DNA of 64,000 nucleotides from the NCBI GenBank assembly GCA_045576455.1, contig JAZNGM010000027.1:23163-87162 (forward strand), in the 5' to 3' direction. The notes beneath the pieces are model-generated. The model made no database searches. It saw nothing but the letters and a program-made list of their open reading frames with translations, and had not been told where the DNA came from. This stretch comes from RGIG4034 sp045576455 (GTDB taxonomy: Bacteria > Bacillota > Clostridia > Lachnospirales > Lachnospiraceae). Position numbers and translations under genes: made by a program. Numbering within the stretch: position 1 is the first letter of the stretch; each line of letters begins with the position of its first letter. Below are positions 8,598 through 17,306 of this stretch, piece by piece.

Positions 8598-10154
8598 ATG
8601 AAGATAATTAAGAAAAGAGCGCTTGCCGGAATTGAATTAAAGAAAAGACATGCACTTATTACGGAGAAGATAAAAGAATCTGCATTATCAGTTATACCGA
8701 TTATTGTAATTGTTATGATAATGTGTCTTACCTTTGCTCCTTTAAGGACTGACCTTATGTTATCTTTTTTAATAGGTGCGGTATTAATTATAGTTGGAAT
8801 GGGCTTATTTGCATTAGGTGCGGAGGCGTCTATGACACCTATCGGAACCAGAATTGGTACAACGCTTACTAATTCAAGGAAGTTATGGTTAATCTTATTC
8901 GTGAGCTTTATGTTGGGAATAGCCATTACTGTTGCAGAACCTGATTTGCAGGTTCTTGCCCAAACGGTTCCGCACATAAATAACAGCGTACTGATTATTA
9001 CTGTAGGTATTGGTGTCGGATTTTTCCTTATGATTTGTATGCTCCGTATTATTATGGGTATCAGGCTTCGTACATTATTGCTGGTTTGTTATGCACTTGT
9101 ATTTGCGCTTGCGGCATTTACGGATGCGAACTTTTTGGGCGTTGGTTTTGATTCCGGTGGTGTTACAACCGGTCCGATGACCGTACCGTTTATTCTTGCG
9201 TTAGGTATTGGTGTTGCTAACGTACGTAGTGATAAGAAAGCAGAAGCAGATAGCTTCGGTTTGGTAGCGTTATGTTCCATTGGACCAATTCTTGCAGTCC
9301 TGATATTAGGCTTTTTTTATAAAAGCGAGGGAGCAAGTGTTTCAACTGATTTTATGTCGTGGAACAGTACGGTTGAAATCGGTCATTCGTATTTAGAAGC
9401 CATTCCGGAATATATGATGGAAATGGCAGTGGCATTATCGCCGATACTGGGTATCTTTGTTATTTTCCAATTAATCAGTTTCAGAATGTCATTAAGAAAT
9501 TTTGTCAAAGTACTTACGGGTATTATCTATACATATATCGGACTTGTGTTGTTTTTGACAGGTGTTAATGTCGGATTTTCATCGCTTGGTATATCGCTTG
9601 GCGGACAGTTGGTTAATAGTATAGAAGTATGGTTACTTGTTCCGATTGCCATGGTGCTTGGCTGGTATATTATTTCTGCTGAGCCGGCAGTAGTAGTTTT
9701 ACAAAAGCAGATAGAAGAAGTAAGTTCCGGTGCTATACCGGGAAAAGCGGTTAAACTCAGCTTATCCATAGCAATTGCGCTTGCTATGGGACTTACCATG
9801 ATCAGGGTAATAACAGAAATATCTATTTTATGGTTTTTAGTACCGGGATATTTGATTGCACTTGTTTTATCTTTTATAGTACCGGATATGTTTACGGCAA
9901 TTGCGTTTGACTCCGGTGGTGTTGCATCCGGACCAATGACCTCAACGTTTATGCTTCAGTTTGTTATTGGTGTATGTGCTGCGCTTGGCGGAAATGTGCT
10001 TAAGGATGCTTTCGGATTAATTGCCATGGTTGCAATGATGCCTTTGATTTCTATACAAGTTATGGGCGTTATTTATTGTCACCATAAGAAGAAGGAAGCT
10101 GCTGTACAAAAAGATGTTTACAACGATACCGATGTTATCGAATTGTGGGGGTGA
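8598..10154 (+). CDS. DUF1538 polytopic membrane protein
   Basis: 518 residues with about 12 predicted membrane segments. It is internally duplicated: FDSGGVTTGPMT near residue 185 and FDSGGVASGPMT near residue 437 occupy equivalent places, and AEPDLQVLAQ and AEPAVVVLQ form another repeated pair. These signatures define the DUF1538 family, thought to be a transporter or channel of unknown substrate. The gene starts 3 bases after the kinase-like gene and is followed 4 bases later by a PII-like gene, the usual partner of this family, which implies control of transport by a PII-type sensor. Confidence 0.85.
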   Translation: MKIIKKRALAGIELKKRHALITEKIKESALSVIPIIVIVMIMCLTFAPLRTDLMLSFLIGAVLIIVGMGLFALGAEASMTPIGTRIGTTLTNSRKLWLILFVSFMLGIAITVAEPDLQVLAQTVPHINNSVLIITVGIGVGFFLMICMLRIIMGIRLRTLLLVCYALVFALAAFTDANFLGVGFDSGGVTTGPMTVPFILALGIGVANVRSDKKAEADSFGLVALCSIGPILAVLILGFFYKSEGASVSTDFMSWNSTVEIGHSYLEAIPEYMMEMAVALSPILGIFVIFQLISFRMSLRNFVKVLTGIIYTYIGLVLFLTGVNVGFSSLGISLGGQLVNSIEVWLLVPIAMVLGWYIISAEPAVVVLQKQIEEVSSGAIPGKAVKLSLSIAIALAMGLTMIRVITEISILWFLVPGYLIALVLSFIVPDMFTAIAFDSGGVASGPMTSTFMLQFVIGVCAALGGNVLKDAFGLIAMVAMMPLISIQVMGVIYCHHKKKEAAVQKDVYNDTDVIELWG

Positions 10155-10158
10155 GAAT

Positions 10159-10818
10159 TTGAATTATATTGTTTCAATTATTAATCCTGATGGTGAAAAA
10201 GTTATTGAAAGTATATGCAATGAATTCGAATGCCCTGTAATGTTATCTATGCATGGACACGGTACGGCAACAAGAAGTATGCTTGATTTGTTAGGAATTG
10301 AATCAAGAGATAAACGTATCATAATGGTAGTTGCCAATGAAGAAGATACAAAAGCATATATAAAAGAACAGAAAAAGAGATTATATATTGATGCTCCGGG
10401 TAACGGAATTACTATTATTGTACCGCTAAAAAGTGTAGGAGGTGGCAAAACATTGGCATATCTTGGTAAGGGTCAGGTTAAATCAGAAAAACCGGATTTT
10501 AATTTTGATTATGAATTAATTATGGTTATAGCAAATGAAGGAACAACGGATATTGTTATGGATGCTGCCAGGGCAGTTGGTGCTAGAGGCGGTACGGTTA
10601 TCCATGCCAAGGGAACCGGCGCGGATAATGCGGGAAAATTTTTCCGTGTATCTATAGCACAGGAAAAAGAAATTGTACTTATTGTTGCTAAAGCCGGAGA
10701 AAAAACAAAAATTATGAGTTCTATTTTGGAACAGGCCGGTCCTGATTCTGAAGCCGGTGCAATTGTGTTCTCAATGCCGGTATCTGAAGTGGCTGGTTTT
10801 AGGGTAAATGAAGAATAG
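10159..10818 (+). CDS. tandem PII-like regulatory protein
   Basis: 219 residues from a TTG codon at 10159, chosen because GGGGGTGAG (10146-10154) is a strong ribosome site at the right distance and because the PII fold begins right there (NYIVSIINPDGEKVIESI). An ATG at 10114 inside DUF1538 is in frame but lacks support. Two PII-like (ferredoxin-fold) units are visible, about residues 2-95 and 115-215, each with an alternating beta-alpha-beta pattern; a glycine-rich loop (GHGTAT; GTGADNAG) sits where the T-loop/nucleotide site would be. No GlnB tyrosine motif is evident, so this is PII-like rather than classical GlnB. Its likely target is the adjacent DUF1538 membrane protein. Confidence 0.75.
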   Translation: MNYIVSIINPDGEKVIESICNEFECPVMLSMHGHGTATRSMLDLLGIESRDKRIIMVVANEEDTKAYIKEQKKRLYIDAPGNGITIIVPLKSVGGGKTLAYLGKGQVKSEKPDFNFDYELIMVIANEGTTDIVMDAARAVGARGGTVIHAKGTGADNAGKFFRVSIAQEKEIVLIVAKAGEKTKIMSSILEQAGPDSEAGAIVFSMPVSEVAGFRVNEE

Positions 10819-10837
10819 ATTCTGATAAAAATACTTG

Positions 10838-10866
10838 TTGACAAAGAATATATCAGTATGTATAAT
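10838..10866 (+). promoter_or_regulatory. near-perfect SigA promoter of the yceD-rpmF operon
   Basis: TTGACA (10838-10843), 17-bp spacer, TATAAT (10861-10866): both hexamers match consensus exactly, fitting a highly expressed ribosomal-protein operon. Confidence 0.85.
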
Positions 10867-10892
10867 TGTTTGAGTGTGAATAGGAGTCTGAC

Positions 10893-11417
10893 ATGCTGAT
10901 AAATCTGACAGATGTTTTTACGATTGAGAATAAAATGTTAAGCGAAACTGTGTCGGTTGGTTTTGATAAGATAGCGTTTTGCGGCACTTTATATCCGGTT
11001 AAATTGGAACATCCTGTTAACCTTAATTTATCTTTTGTAGAAAAAGGCAAAGCTAAGATACAGGGGACAGGTGAAGCAGTAATTACACTGAATTGTGACA
11101 GATGTCTTAATAAGGTTGATGTTGCAGTGCCTATTGAATTTTCTTATCAGGTTTATGCCCCTGAACGGGATATGACAGAAGATGATAAGGAAGAACAGTT
11201 TTTTGTTAATGGGTATCAGTTGGATACAGACTTGTTATTAAACAATGAAATTTTAATTCTGTGGCCGATGAAGGTTCTCTGCCACGAGTCATGCAAGGGA
11301 ATTTGCCCTGTGTGTGGCAAGAATCGTAATTATGGTGATTGCGGATGCGATGATTTTGTGCCCGATCCCAGGATGGCGAAGATTAAAGATATCTTTAACG
11401 CGAATAAGGAGGTGTAA
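10893..11417 (+). CDS. yceD: YceD family protein (DUF177)
   Basis: 174 residues. The family signature is the Cys-containing segment LNCDRCLNKVDV in the middle and a C-terminal cluster CHESCKGICPVCGKN...CGC that could bind zinc. DUF177/YceD proteins are linked to 23S rRNA biogenesis and are almost always encoded directly before rpmF, as here (2-base gap). Confidence 0.9.
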   Translation: MLINLTDVFTIENKMLSETVSVGFDKIAFCGTLYPVKLEHPVNLNLSFVEKGKAKIQGTGEAVITLNCDRCLNKVDVAVPIEFSYQVYAPERDMTEDDKEEQFFVNGYQLDTDLLLNNEILILWPMKVLCHESCKGICPVCGKNRNYGDCGCDDFVPDPRMAKIKDIFNANKEV

Positions 11418-11419
11418 CG

Positions 11420-11599
11420 ATGTCTATTTGTCCAAAGAATAAGTCTTCTAAAGGTAGAAGAGATAAGAGAAGAGCAAACTGGAAAATGAGCGCTCCTACA
11501 TTAGTAAAGTGCAGCAAATGTGGTGCTTTAATGATGCCTCACAGAGTATGCAAGAAATGTGGTTCTTACAATAAGCGTGAAATCGTTTCTGCTGAATAA
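11420..11599 (+). CDS. rpmF: 50S ribosomal protein L32
   Basis: 59 residues, starting MSICPKNKSSKGRRDKRRAN. It carries a four-cysteine zinc ribbon (C31, C34, C44, C47), so this is the zinc-binding C+ form of L32. An AAGGAGG site lies 5 bases before the ATG and overlaps the end of yceD. It is part of the large ribosomal subunit and the last gene before a terminator. Confidence 0.97.
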   Translation: MSICPKNKSSKGRRDKRRANWKMSAPTLVKCSKCGALMMPHRVCKKCGSYNKREIVSAE

Positions 11600-11611
11600 T
11601 TTTTGAAATGT

Positions 11612-11639
11612 AAAGTGTCCTTTGAGGGCACTTTTTTTC
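11612..11639 (+). terminator. Rho-independent terminator after rpmF
   Basis: An 8-bp stem with one G-U pair (AAGTGTCC with GGGCACTT) and a T7 run directly after it. Confidence 0.85.
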
Positions 11640-11661
11640 TGCTTTCTTACACCTTACGTTC

Positions 11662-11690
11662 TTGATTTTTATCCCTTGTTTTAGTATAGT
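11662..11690 (+). promoter_or_regulatory. SigA-type promoter of the plsX operon
   Basis: TTGATT (11662-11667), 17-bp spacer, TATAGT (11685-11690), 68 bases before plsX. A palindrome-like stretch around 11707-11732 in the leader has no recognised regulator. Confidence 0.5.
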
Positions 11691-11757
11691 ATTATAGAGT
11701 GTGTGTACCGGTCGGAAGTATACAAATGTACGAAAGTAGAGTGAAGGGAGATTCACA

Positions 11758-12771
11758 ATGTCTGATATGGTTAAAGTTGCAGTAGATGCAATGGGCGGCG
11801 ACAACGCGCCTGGTGAGATTATTAAAGGTGCAATAATGGCAGTTAATGAAAGTGATAAGATTAAGGTTTATCTTGTCGGAAAAAGTGAAGTCATTAATGA
11901 GCATCTTAAAAATTATACATATCAAAATGAGCAGGTTGAAGTCATTAATGCTACGGAAATAATTGAAACGGCAGAACCGCCTGTTATGGCCATTAGAAGT
12001 AAAAAGGATTCTTCTATAGTTAAAGGCTTAATGATGGTTAAAGATGGAACTTGTGATGCATACGTGTCAGCAGGAAGTACCGGTGCAAACCTTGTTGGAG
12101 GGCAGGTGCTTGTCGGCAGAATTAAGGGAGTCGAAAGACCGCCATTAGCACCTCTTATTCCTACGGCAAACGGTCCGGCATTACTTATTGACTGCGGTGC
12201 AAATGTTGATGCAAGACCAAGTCATTTAGTTCAGTTTGCAAAAATCGGATCTATTTATATGGAGCATGTAGTAGGTATTAAGAATCCGAAAGTCGGTATT
12301 GTAAATATCGGGGCAGAAGAAGAAAAAGGAAATGCTTTAGTAAAAGAAACATTCCCGTTATTAAAAAATTGCCCTGACATTAATTTTGTCGGTAGTGTTG
12401 AAGCACGTGATATCCCGGCAGGTGTAGCCGATGTCATTGTGTGTGAAGCTTTTGTTGGTAATGTAGTATTAAAGTTATATGAAGGCGTTGGTGGTCTGCT
12501 TATTAAGAAAGTAAAAGCCGGCATGTTAACTTCACTTAGAAGCAAAATCGGAGCACTCCTTGTTAAACCTGCTTTAAAAGAAACTTTAAAAGAGTTTGAT
12601 ACCGAGCAATATGGCGGTGCACCACTTTTAGGATTAAATGGTTTGGTTGTTAAAACGCACGGAAGTTCTAAAGCAATTGAAGTGAAAAACTCATGTTTAC
12701 AGTGCTTATCTTTTAAAGAACAGAAGATTAATGAGAAAATTAAAGAAAAAATACAGCTGAAGGATGAATAA
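11758..12771 (+). CDS. plsX: phosphate acyltransferase PlsX
   Basis: 337 residues, usual length. The N-terminal signature VAVDAMGGDNAPGEIIKGA is diagnostic, as are SAGSTGA and the segment DCGANVDARPSHL. PlsX converts acyl-ACP and phosphate to acyl phosphate, which PlsY (encoded at 39.4 kb) then uses to acylate glycerol 3-phosphate made by GpsA (40.0 kb); all three steps are therefore in this window. It heads the plsX-acpP-rnc-smc-ftsY operon. Confidence 0.96.
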   Translation: MSDMVKVAVDAMGGDNAPGEIIKGAIMAVNESDKIKVYLVGKSEVINEHLKNYTYQNEQVEVINATEIIETAEPPVMAIRSKKDSSIVKGLMMVKDGTCDAYVSAGSTGANLVGGQVLVGRIKGVERPPLAPLIPTANGPALLIDCGANVDARPSHLVQFAKIGSIYMEHVVGIKNPKVGIVNIGAEEEKGNALVKETFPLLKNCPDINFVGSVEARDIPAGVADVIVCEAFVGNVVLKLYEGVGGLLIKKVKAGMLTSLRSKIGALLVKPALKETLKEFDTEQYGGAPLLGLNGLVVKTHGSSKAIEVKNSCLQCLSFKEQKINEKIKEKIQLKDE

Positions 12772-12780
12772 TTAGGCGAA

Positions 12781-13017
12781 ATGGAATTTAATAAGTTAAA
12801 AGAGATTATTGCATCCGTACTAAGTGTAGATGTAAATGAGATTACGCAGGATACAACCTTTACGGAAGATCTCGGTGCAGATTCGTTAGATGTATATCAG
12901 ATTATTTTAAATATTGAAAGTGAATTTGAAATTGAGATTAATAGTGAAGACGCTGAGAAGATTAAAAATGTAGGGGAGGCTGTGACATTGATAAAGAATA
13001 CGATGTCACGTGCATAA
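12781..13017 (+). CDS. acpP: acyl carrier protein
   Basis: 78 residues, acidic. The phosphopantetheine attachment serine is S35 in the motif GADSLD. It lies between plsX and rnc, the classical position for the housekeeping ACP of fatty acid synthesis, with a 9-base gap after plsX. Confidence 0.96.
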   Translation: MEFNKLKEIIASVLSVDVNEITQDTTFTEDLGADSLDVYQIILNIESEFEIEINSEDAEKIKNVGEAVTLIKNTMSRA

Positions 13018-13019
13018 AA

Positions 13020-13718
13020 ATGCAAAACGTTTTTAGTATTCAACAACTTGAAGAAACGATTGGATATTCTTTTAAAAATAAGATGTTATTAGAGCAGGCG
13101 GTGACCCATAGTTCATATGCTAACGAACGGATGATTAACAAGCTTAAAGATTACGAGCGTATTGAATTTTTAGGTGATGCCGTTCTTGAAAACGTAACAA
13201 GCGAATTTATATTTTTTAAATATCCTGACATGTCTGAGGGTAATATGACCAAACTGCGTGCCAGCCTGGTGTGTGAAATGGCACTTGCACATAGTGCTAA
13301 GCAATTAAAACTCGGCGGATATATCCTTTTGGGCAAAGGAGAAGAAAAGAATGGCGGACGGGAACGGGATTCCATAATTGCCGATGTTACCGAAGCGATT
13401 ATCGGTGCCATATATTTAGATGCAGGTTTGGAAGAAGCTAAAAAGTTTATTTATACCTATATTTTGAATGATATTGAAAATAAAAAACTATTTTATGATT
13501 GCAAGACAAGTCTTCAGGAAATGATGCAAAAAGAAGGCAAGAAACTCTCTTATAAGCTCGTAGGAGAAAGCGGACCGGAGCATATGAAAGAGTTTTGTGT
13601 AGAGGTTATAATTAATAACCGTTGTATGGGTAGAGGAAAAGGTAAGAATAAGAAAGAAGCGGAGCAAAGAGCTGCGTATGAAACCTTGTTATTACTGCAA
13701 AATAACGTAAGAAATTGA
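13020..13718 (+). CDS. rnc: ribonuclease III
   Basis: 232 residues. The catalytic signature ERIEFLGDAVLE and the later DVTEAIIGAIYLD helix supply the metal-binding acidic residues; a double-stranded RNA-binding domain follows from about residue 160. It cuts double-stranded RNA in rRNA and mRNA maturation. The start is 2 bases after acpP and has no clear ribosome site, so translation is probably coupled to acpP. Confidence 0.96.
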   Translation: MQNVFSIQQLEETIGYSFKNKMLLEQAVTHSSYANERMINKLKDYERIEFLGDAVLENVTSEFIFFKYPDMSEGNMTKLRASLVCEMALAHSAKQLKLGGYILLGKGEEKNGGRERDSIIADVTEAIIGAIYLDAGLEEAKKFIYTYILNDIENKKLFYDCKTSLQEMMQKEGKKLSYKLVGESGPEHMKEFCVEVIINNRCMGRGKGKNKKEAEQRAAYETLLLLQNNVRN

Positions 13719-13730
13719 TGGTGAGTATAT

Positions 13731-16700
13731 ATGTATCTTAAAAGTATTGAAGTTCATGGTTTTAAATCTTTTGCCAATAAAATAGTGTTTAAGTTCCATA
13801 ATGGAATTACCGGTATTGTAGGACCTAACGGAAGTGGTAAAAGTAATGTTGCCGATGCTGTACGTTGGGTGCTTGGTGAGCAACGTATAAAGCAGCTTCG
13901 TGGTGCCTCCATGCAGGATGTTATTTTTTCGGGAACGGAAATGAGAAAGCCGTTAGGCTATGCATATGTTGCCATTACGCTTGATAATTCTGACCATCAG
14001 TTAGCGATTGATTATGAAGAAGTTACCGTTGCAAGAAGATTATACCGTTCCGGTGAAAGCGAATATCTTATTAATGGTTCACCTTGCAGATTAAAGGATG
14101 TTAATGAACTTTTTTATGATACCGGTATAGGTAAAGAAGGCTATTCTATAATCGGCCAGGGACAAATTGACAAAATTCTTAGTGGTAAACCCGAAGAAAG
14201 ACGAGAACTTTTTGATGAAGCGGCAGGTATTGTAAAGTTTAAACGCCGTAAGTATGCTGCTGTTAAAAAACTTGAAGATGAACAACAGAATCTTGTTCGA
14301 GTTAAAGATATTTTAGGTGAACTTGAAAAGCAGGTTGGTCCACTTGAAAAACAGGCCGAGAAAGCAAAAATTTATCTTAAGAAAAAAGAAGAACTTAAAA
14401 CACTTGATGTTAATGTTTTCCTGCTTGAAAATAAACGTTTAAAAGATCAGTTGGATGAAGTTACGGAAAAATATACGATTGCAAGTGATGATTTGGCTTC
14501 AACAACCGCTAAATACGAACGTATAAAAGAAGAATATGAGTTTATCCAGAATGAAATAGAAAACCTGGAAGCACAGATTGAAAGTGAACGGGAAGATATT
14601 ACCAATTCAAGTGTTATTAAGGGAAAACTTGAGGGTGAGATTAATGTTTTAAAAGAGCAGATTAATTCCGCCAAAGGTACTGAAGAACATTTGAATGTAA
14701 GAAAAAGCAATGTTCAAAGCGAAATTGATGCTAAGCAAAAAGAAAAAGATGATATTCTCGAAGGTAAAAAAGTTTTCGATGATTTACTTAAGGAAAATGA
14801 GAATGTCAGAGATGAAGCAAAAAAACTGCTTTTAGAAATTCAAAATAAAATCGAAAATCTAAACTTCCAAATCGAAGTAAGTAAAAATCAAATTATTGAT
14901 ACTTTGAATGAGCGTGCAACCATTAAGTCACGTGCAGGAAGATATGATACGATGATGGAACAGCTTAATATCCGTAAAGCTGAACTTAATTCACGGATTC
15001 TGAAAGCTAAGTCCAATGAAGAAGAACAAAAAGAAGCAATACATAAGTTAGAAGCTGAGTTTGAAAAGATTACGCATGAAATTTCTGATATGAATGATGA
15101 GCAGAAGCGTAATGATGAAAAGGCTCAGTCTATTCGTGATGAAATTGATAAAAAAGATAAAGAAGTCCGTGATTTGCAGGTAAGATATCATCAGGATAAA
15201 TCAAAATTAGAAGCAATTTCCAACATGACAGAACGATATGAAGGATACGGAAACAGTATCCGTAAGGTTATGGAGGTAAAAGCTAAGGATAAAGGAATCA
15301 TTGGTGTTGTTGCCGATATTATAAAAGTTGATAAGAAATATGAAACGGCAATTGAAACAGCATTGGGCGGTAATATTCAGAATATTGTAACGACGGATGA
15401 AGATACTGCCAAGAAAATGATTCAGTATTTGAAAGATAATAAGTTTGGACGTGCCACCTTCCTTCCATTAACCAGCATTGAAAATCCACAGGAATTCAAA
15501 AATCCGGAAGCCTTGAATGAAAAGGGCGTTATTGGTATGGCAGATGAGCTGGTTAACATTGCTGATGAATACAAAAATGTTGCAAAGGCAATGCTTGGCC
15601 GGATTGTGGTTGTAGATAATGTTGATAATGCTGTGAAGATTGCCCGCAAATTTGAGTATCAGGTACGAATGGTAACCATAGAAGGCGAATTGCTTGTTCC
15701 GGGCGGTGCCATTAGTGGTGGTGCTTTTAAAAATAATTCAAATCTGTTAGGAAGAAGAAGAGAAATAGATGAGCTTGAAGCAAGAATTAAGAAGAATTTA
15801 AAAGAAATTGACAGACTTCTTGATGAGATTGAAGAATTAAAAGCTACAAGACAGAAGATAAGAACTGAAATTGAAGAAATAAAAGAAAGAATCCAGAAGA
15901 AATTTATTGAACAGAATACTGCACGCTTAAGTCTTATGACAGCAAATGAAAAGCAGGATGAGACTCAGAGAGATTACGGTGATCTTAAAAATGAGCAACA
16001 GGATATTGAGCAGAAAATAGACGAAATAAACCGTAATAAAGCAGAAACCGTTGAATTGTTAAAAGAGTCTGAAGCATTTGAACAGAATGCTAATGAGAAA
16101 ATTAAAGAGTATCAGGCTGAATTGGAAGTATTGCGTGGTAAAGAAACAGAGCAGACCACGGTTGTATCAGAACTTGATGTAGAAGTTGAGAAGAGCTTAC
16201 AGAAACAAGAGTTTGAACAACAGAATGTAAACCGTATTGATGGTGAAATGTTGAAATTAAGCGCTGAAATGAATGAAATCGTTGAAATGCTTAATAAGAC
16301 CCTTACTGATACTGAAATCAGAAAACAGAATATAGAAGAGATTGAGAAAACTATTATTGCTGGTGCTACTAAAAAGACGGATACGGAAGCTTTACTTGCT
16401 GAACACATTAAGAAGAAAGAAGAACTTAGTGATCAGCAGAAAAAATTCTTTACAACACGTGAAGAATTGGCTGATAGAATCAGTAATCTTGATAAAGAAG
16501 TATACAGACTTAATGCACAAAAAGAGAAGTTTGAAGATTCTATTGAATATTTTATTAATTATATGTGGGATGAGTACGAAATTACTTTATCGGATGCGGC
16601 TTCTATGAAAAATCCTGAAATGACAGACTTGTCTCAGATGAAAAAAGATATTTCAGCACTTAAGGATCAGATTAAAAAGCTTGGCGACGTTAATGTTAAT

Positions 16701-17291
16701 GCCATCGAAGATTATAAAAATCTTATGGAGCGTTATACCTTCTTAAAGACGCAGCATGATGACCTTGTAGAAGCTGAAAAGACACTAAGTGGAATTATCG
16801 AAGAGCTGGATTCCCAGATGCGGAAACAGTTTAAGGAGAAATTTGCTGAGATTTCAAAAGAATTCGATAAGGTATTTAAGGAATTATTTGGTGGCGGAAA
16901 GGGTACGCTTGAATTAGTGGAAGACGAAGATATCCTTGAAGCAGGTATTGGTATTATTGCACAGCCGCCTGGTAAAAAACTGCAAAATATGATGCAGTTA
17001 TCCGGTGGTGAGAAAGCCCTTACGGCAATATCCCTGTTATTTGCCATCCAGAACTTAAAGCCGTCACCATTCTGTCTTTTGGACGAAATTGAAGCGGCGC
17101 TTGATGAAAATAACGTTGGAAGATTTGCAAAATATCTTCATAAGCTTACAAAACATACCCAGTTTATTGTTATTACCCATAGACGCGGAACCATGGAAAA
17201 GGCAGACCGATTGTATGGTATTACCATGCAGGAGAAGGGTGTATCTACCTTGGTAAGCGTTAACTTAATTGATGGTGAACTGGATAATTAA
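13731..17291 (+). CDS. smc: chromosome segregation ATPase SMC
   Basis: 1186 residues, full length. Walker A GPNGSGKS is at residues 31-38, the ABC signature LSGGEKAL begins at residue 1090, and Walker B CLLDEIEAALD begins at 1115. Long coiled coils (about 170-515 and 670-1010) flank the hinge (about 520-665, containing GVVADI and SGGAF segments). It compacts and segregates the chromosome together with ScpA/ScpB, which are not in this window. A 12-base gap separates it from rnc. Confidence 0.97.
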   Translation: MYLKSIEVHGFKSFANKIVFKFHNGITGIVGPNGSGKSNVADAVRWVLGEQRIKQLRGASMQDVIFSGTEMRKPLGYAYVAITLDNSDHQLAIDYEEVTVARRLYRSGESEYLINGSPCRLKDVNELFYDTGIGKEGYSIIGQGQIDKILSGKPEERRELFDEAAGIVKFKRRKYAAVKKLEDEQQNLVRVKDILGELEKQVGPLEKQAEKAKIYLKKKEELKTLDVNVFLLENKRLKDQLDEVTEKYTIASDDLASTTAKYERIKEEYEFIQNEIENLEAQIESEREDITNSSVIKGKLEGEINVLKEQINSAKGTEEHLNVRKSNVQSEIDAKQKEKDDILEGKKVFDDLLKENENVRDEAKKLLLEIQNKIENLNFQIEVSKNQIIDTLNERATIKSRAGRYDTMMEQLNIRKAELNSRILKAKSNEEEQKEAIHKLEAEFEKITHEISDMNDEQKRNDEKAQSIRDEIDKKDKEVRDLQVRYHQDKSKLEAISNMTERYEGYGNSIRKVMEVKAKDKGIIGVVADIIKVDKKYETAIETALGGNIQNIVTTDEDTAKKMIQYLKDNKFGRATFLPLTSIENPQEFKNPEALNEKGVIGMADELVNIADEYKNVAKAMLGRIVVVDNVDNAVKIARKFEYQVRMVTIEGELLVPGGAISGGAFKNNSNLLGRRREIDELEARIKKNLKEIDRLLDEIEELKATRQKIRTEIEEIKERIQKKFIEQNTARLSLMTANEKQDETQRDYGDLKNEQQDIEQKIDEINRNKAETVELLKESEAFEQNANEKIKEYQAELEVLRGKETEQTTVVSELDVEVEKSLQKQEFEQQNVNRIDGEMLKLSAEMNEIVEMLNKTLTDTEIRKQNIEEIEKTIIAGATKKTDTEALLAEHIKKKEELSDQQKKFFTTREELADRISNLDKEVYRLNAQKEKFEDSIEYFINYMWDEYEITLSDAASMKNPEMTDLSQMKKDISALKDQIKKLGDVNVNAIEDYKNLMERYTFLKTQHDDLVEAEKTLSGIIEELDSQMRKQFKEKFAEISKEFDKVFKELFGGGKGTLELVEDEDILEAGIGIIAQPPGKKLQNMMQLSGGEKALTAISLLFAIQNLKPSPFCLLDEIEAALDENNVGRFAKYLHKLTKHTQFIVITHRRGTMEKADRLYGITMQEKGVSTLVSVNLIDGELDN

Positions 17292-17306
17292 TGATTGGAG
17301 TTAGTA

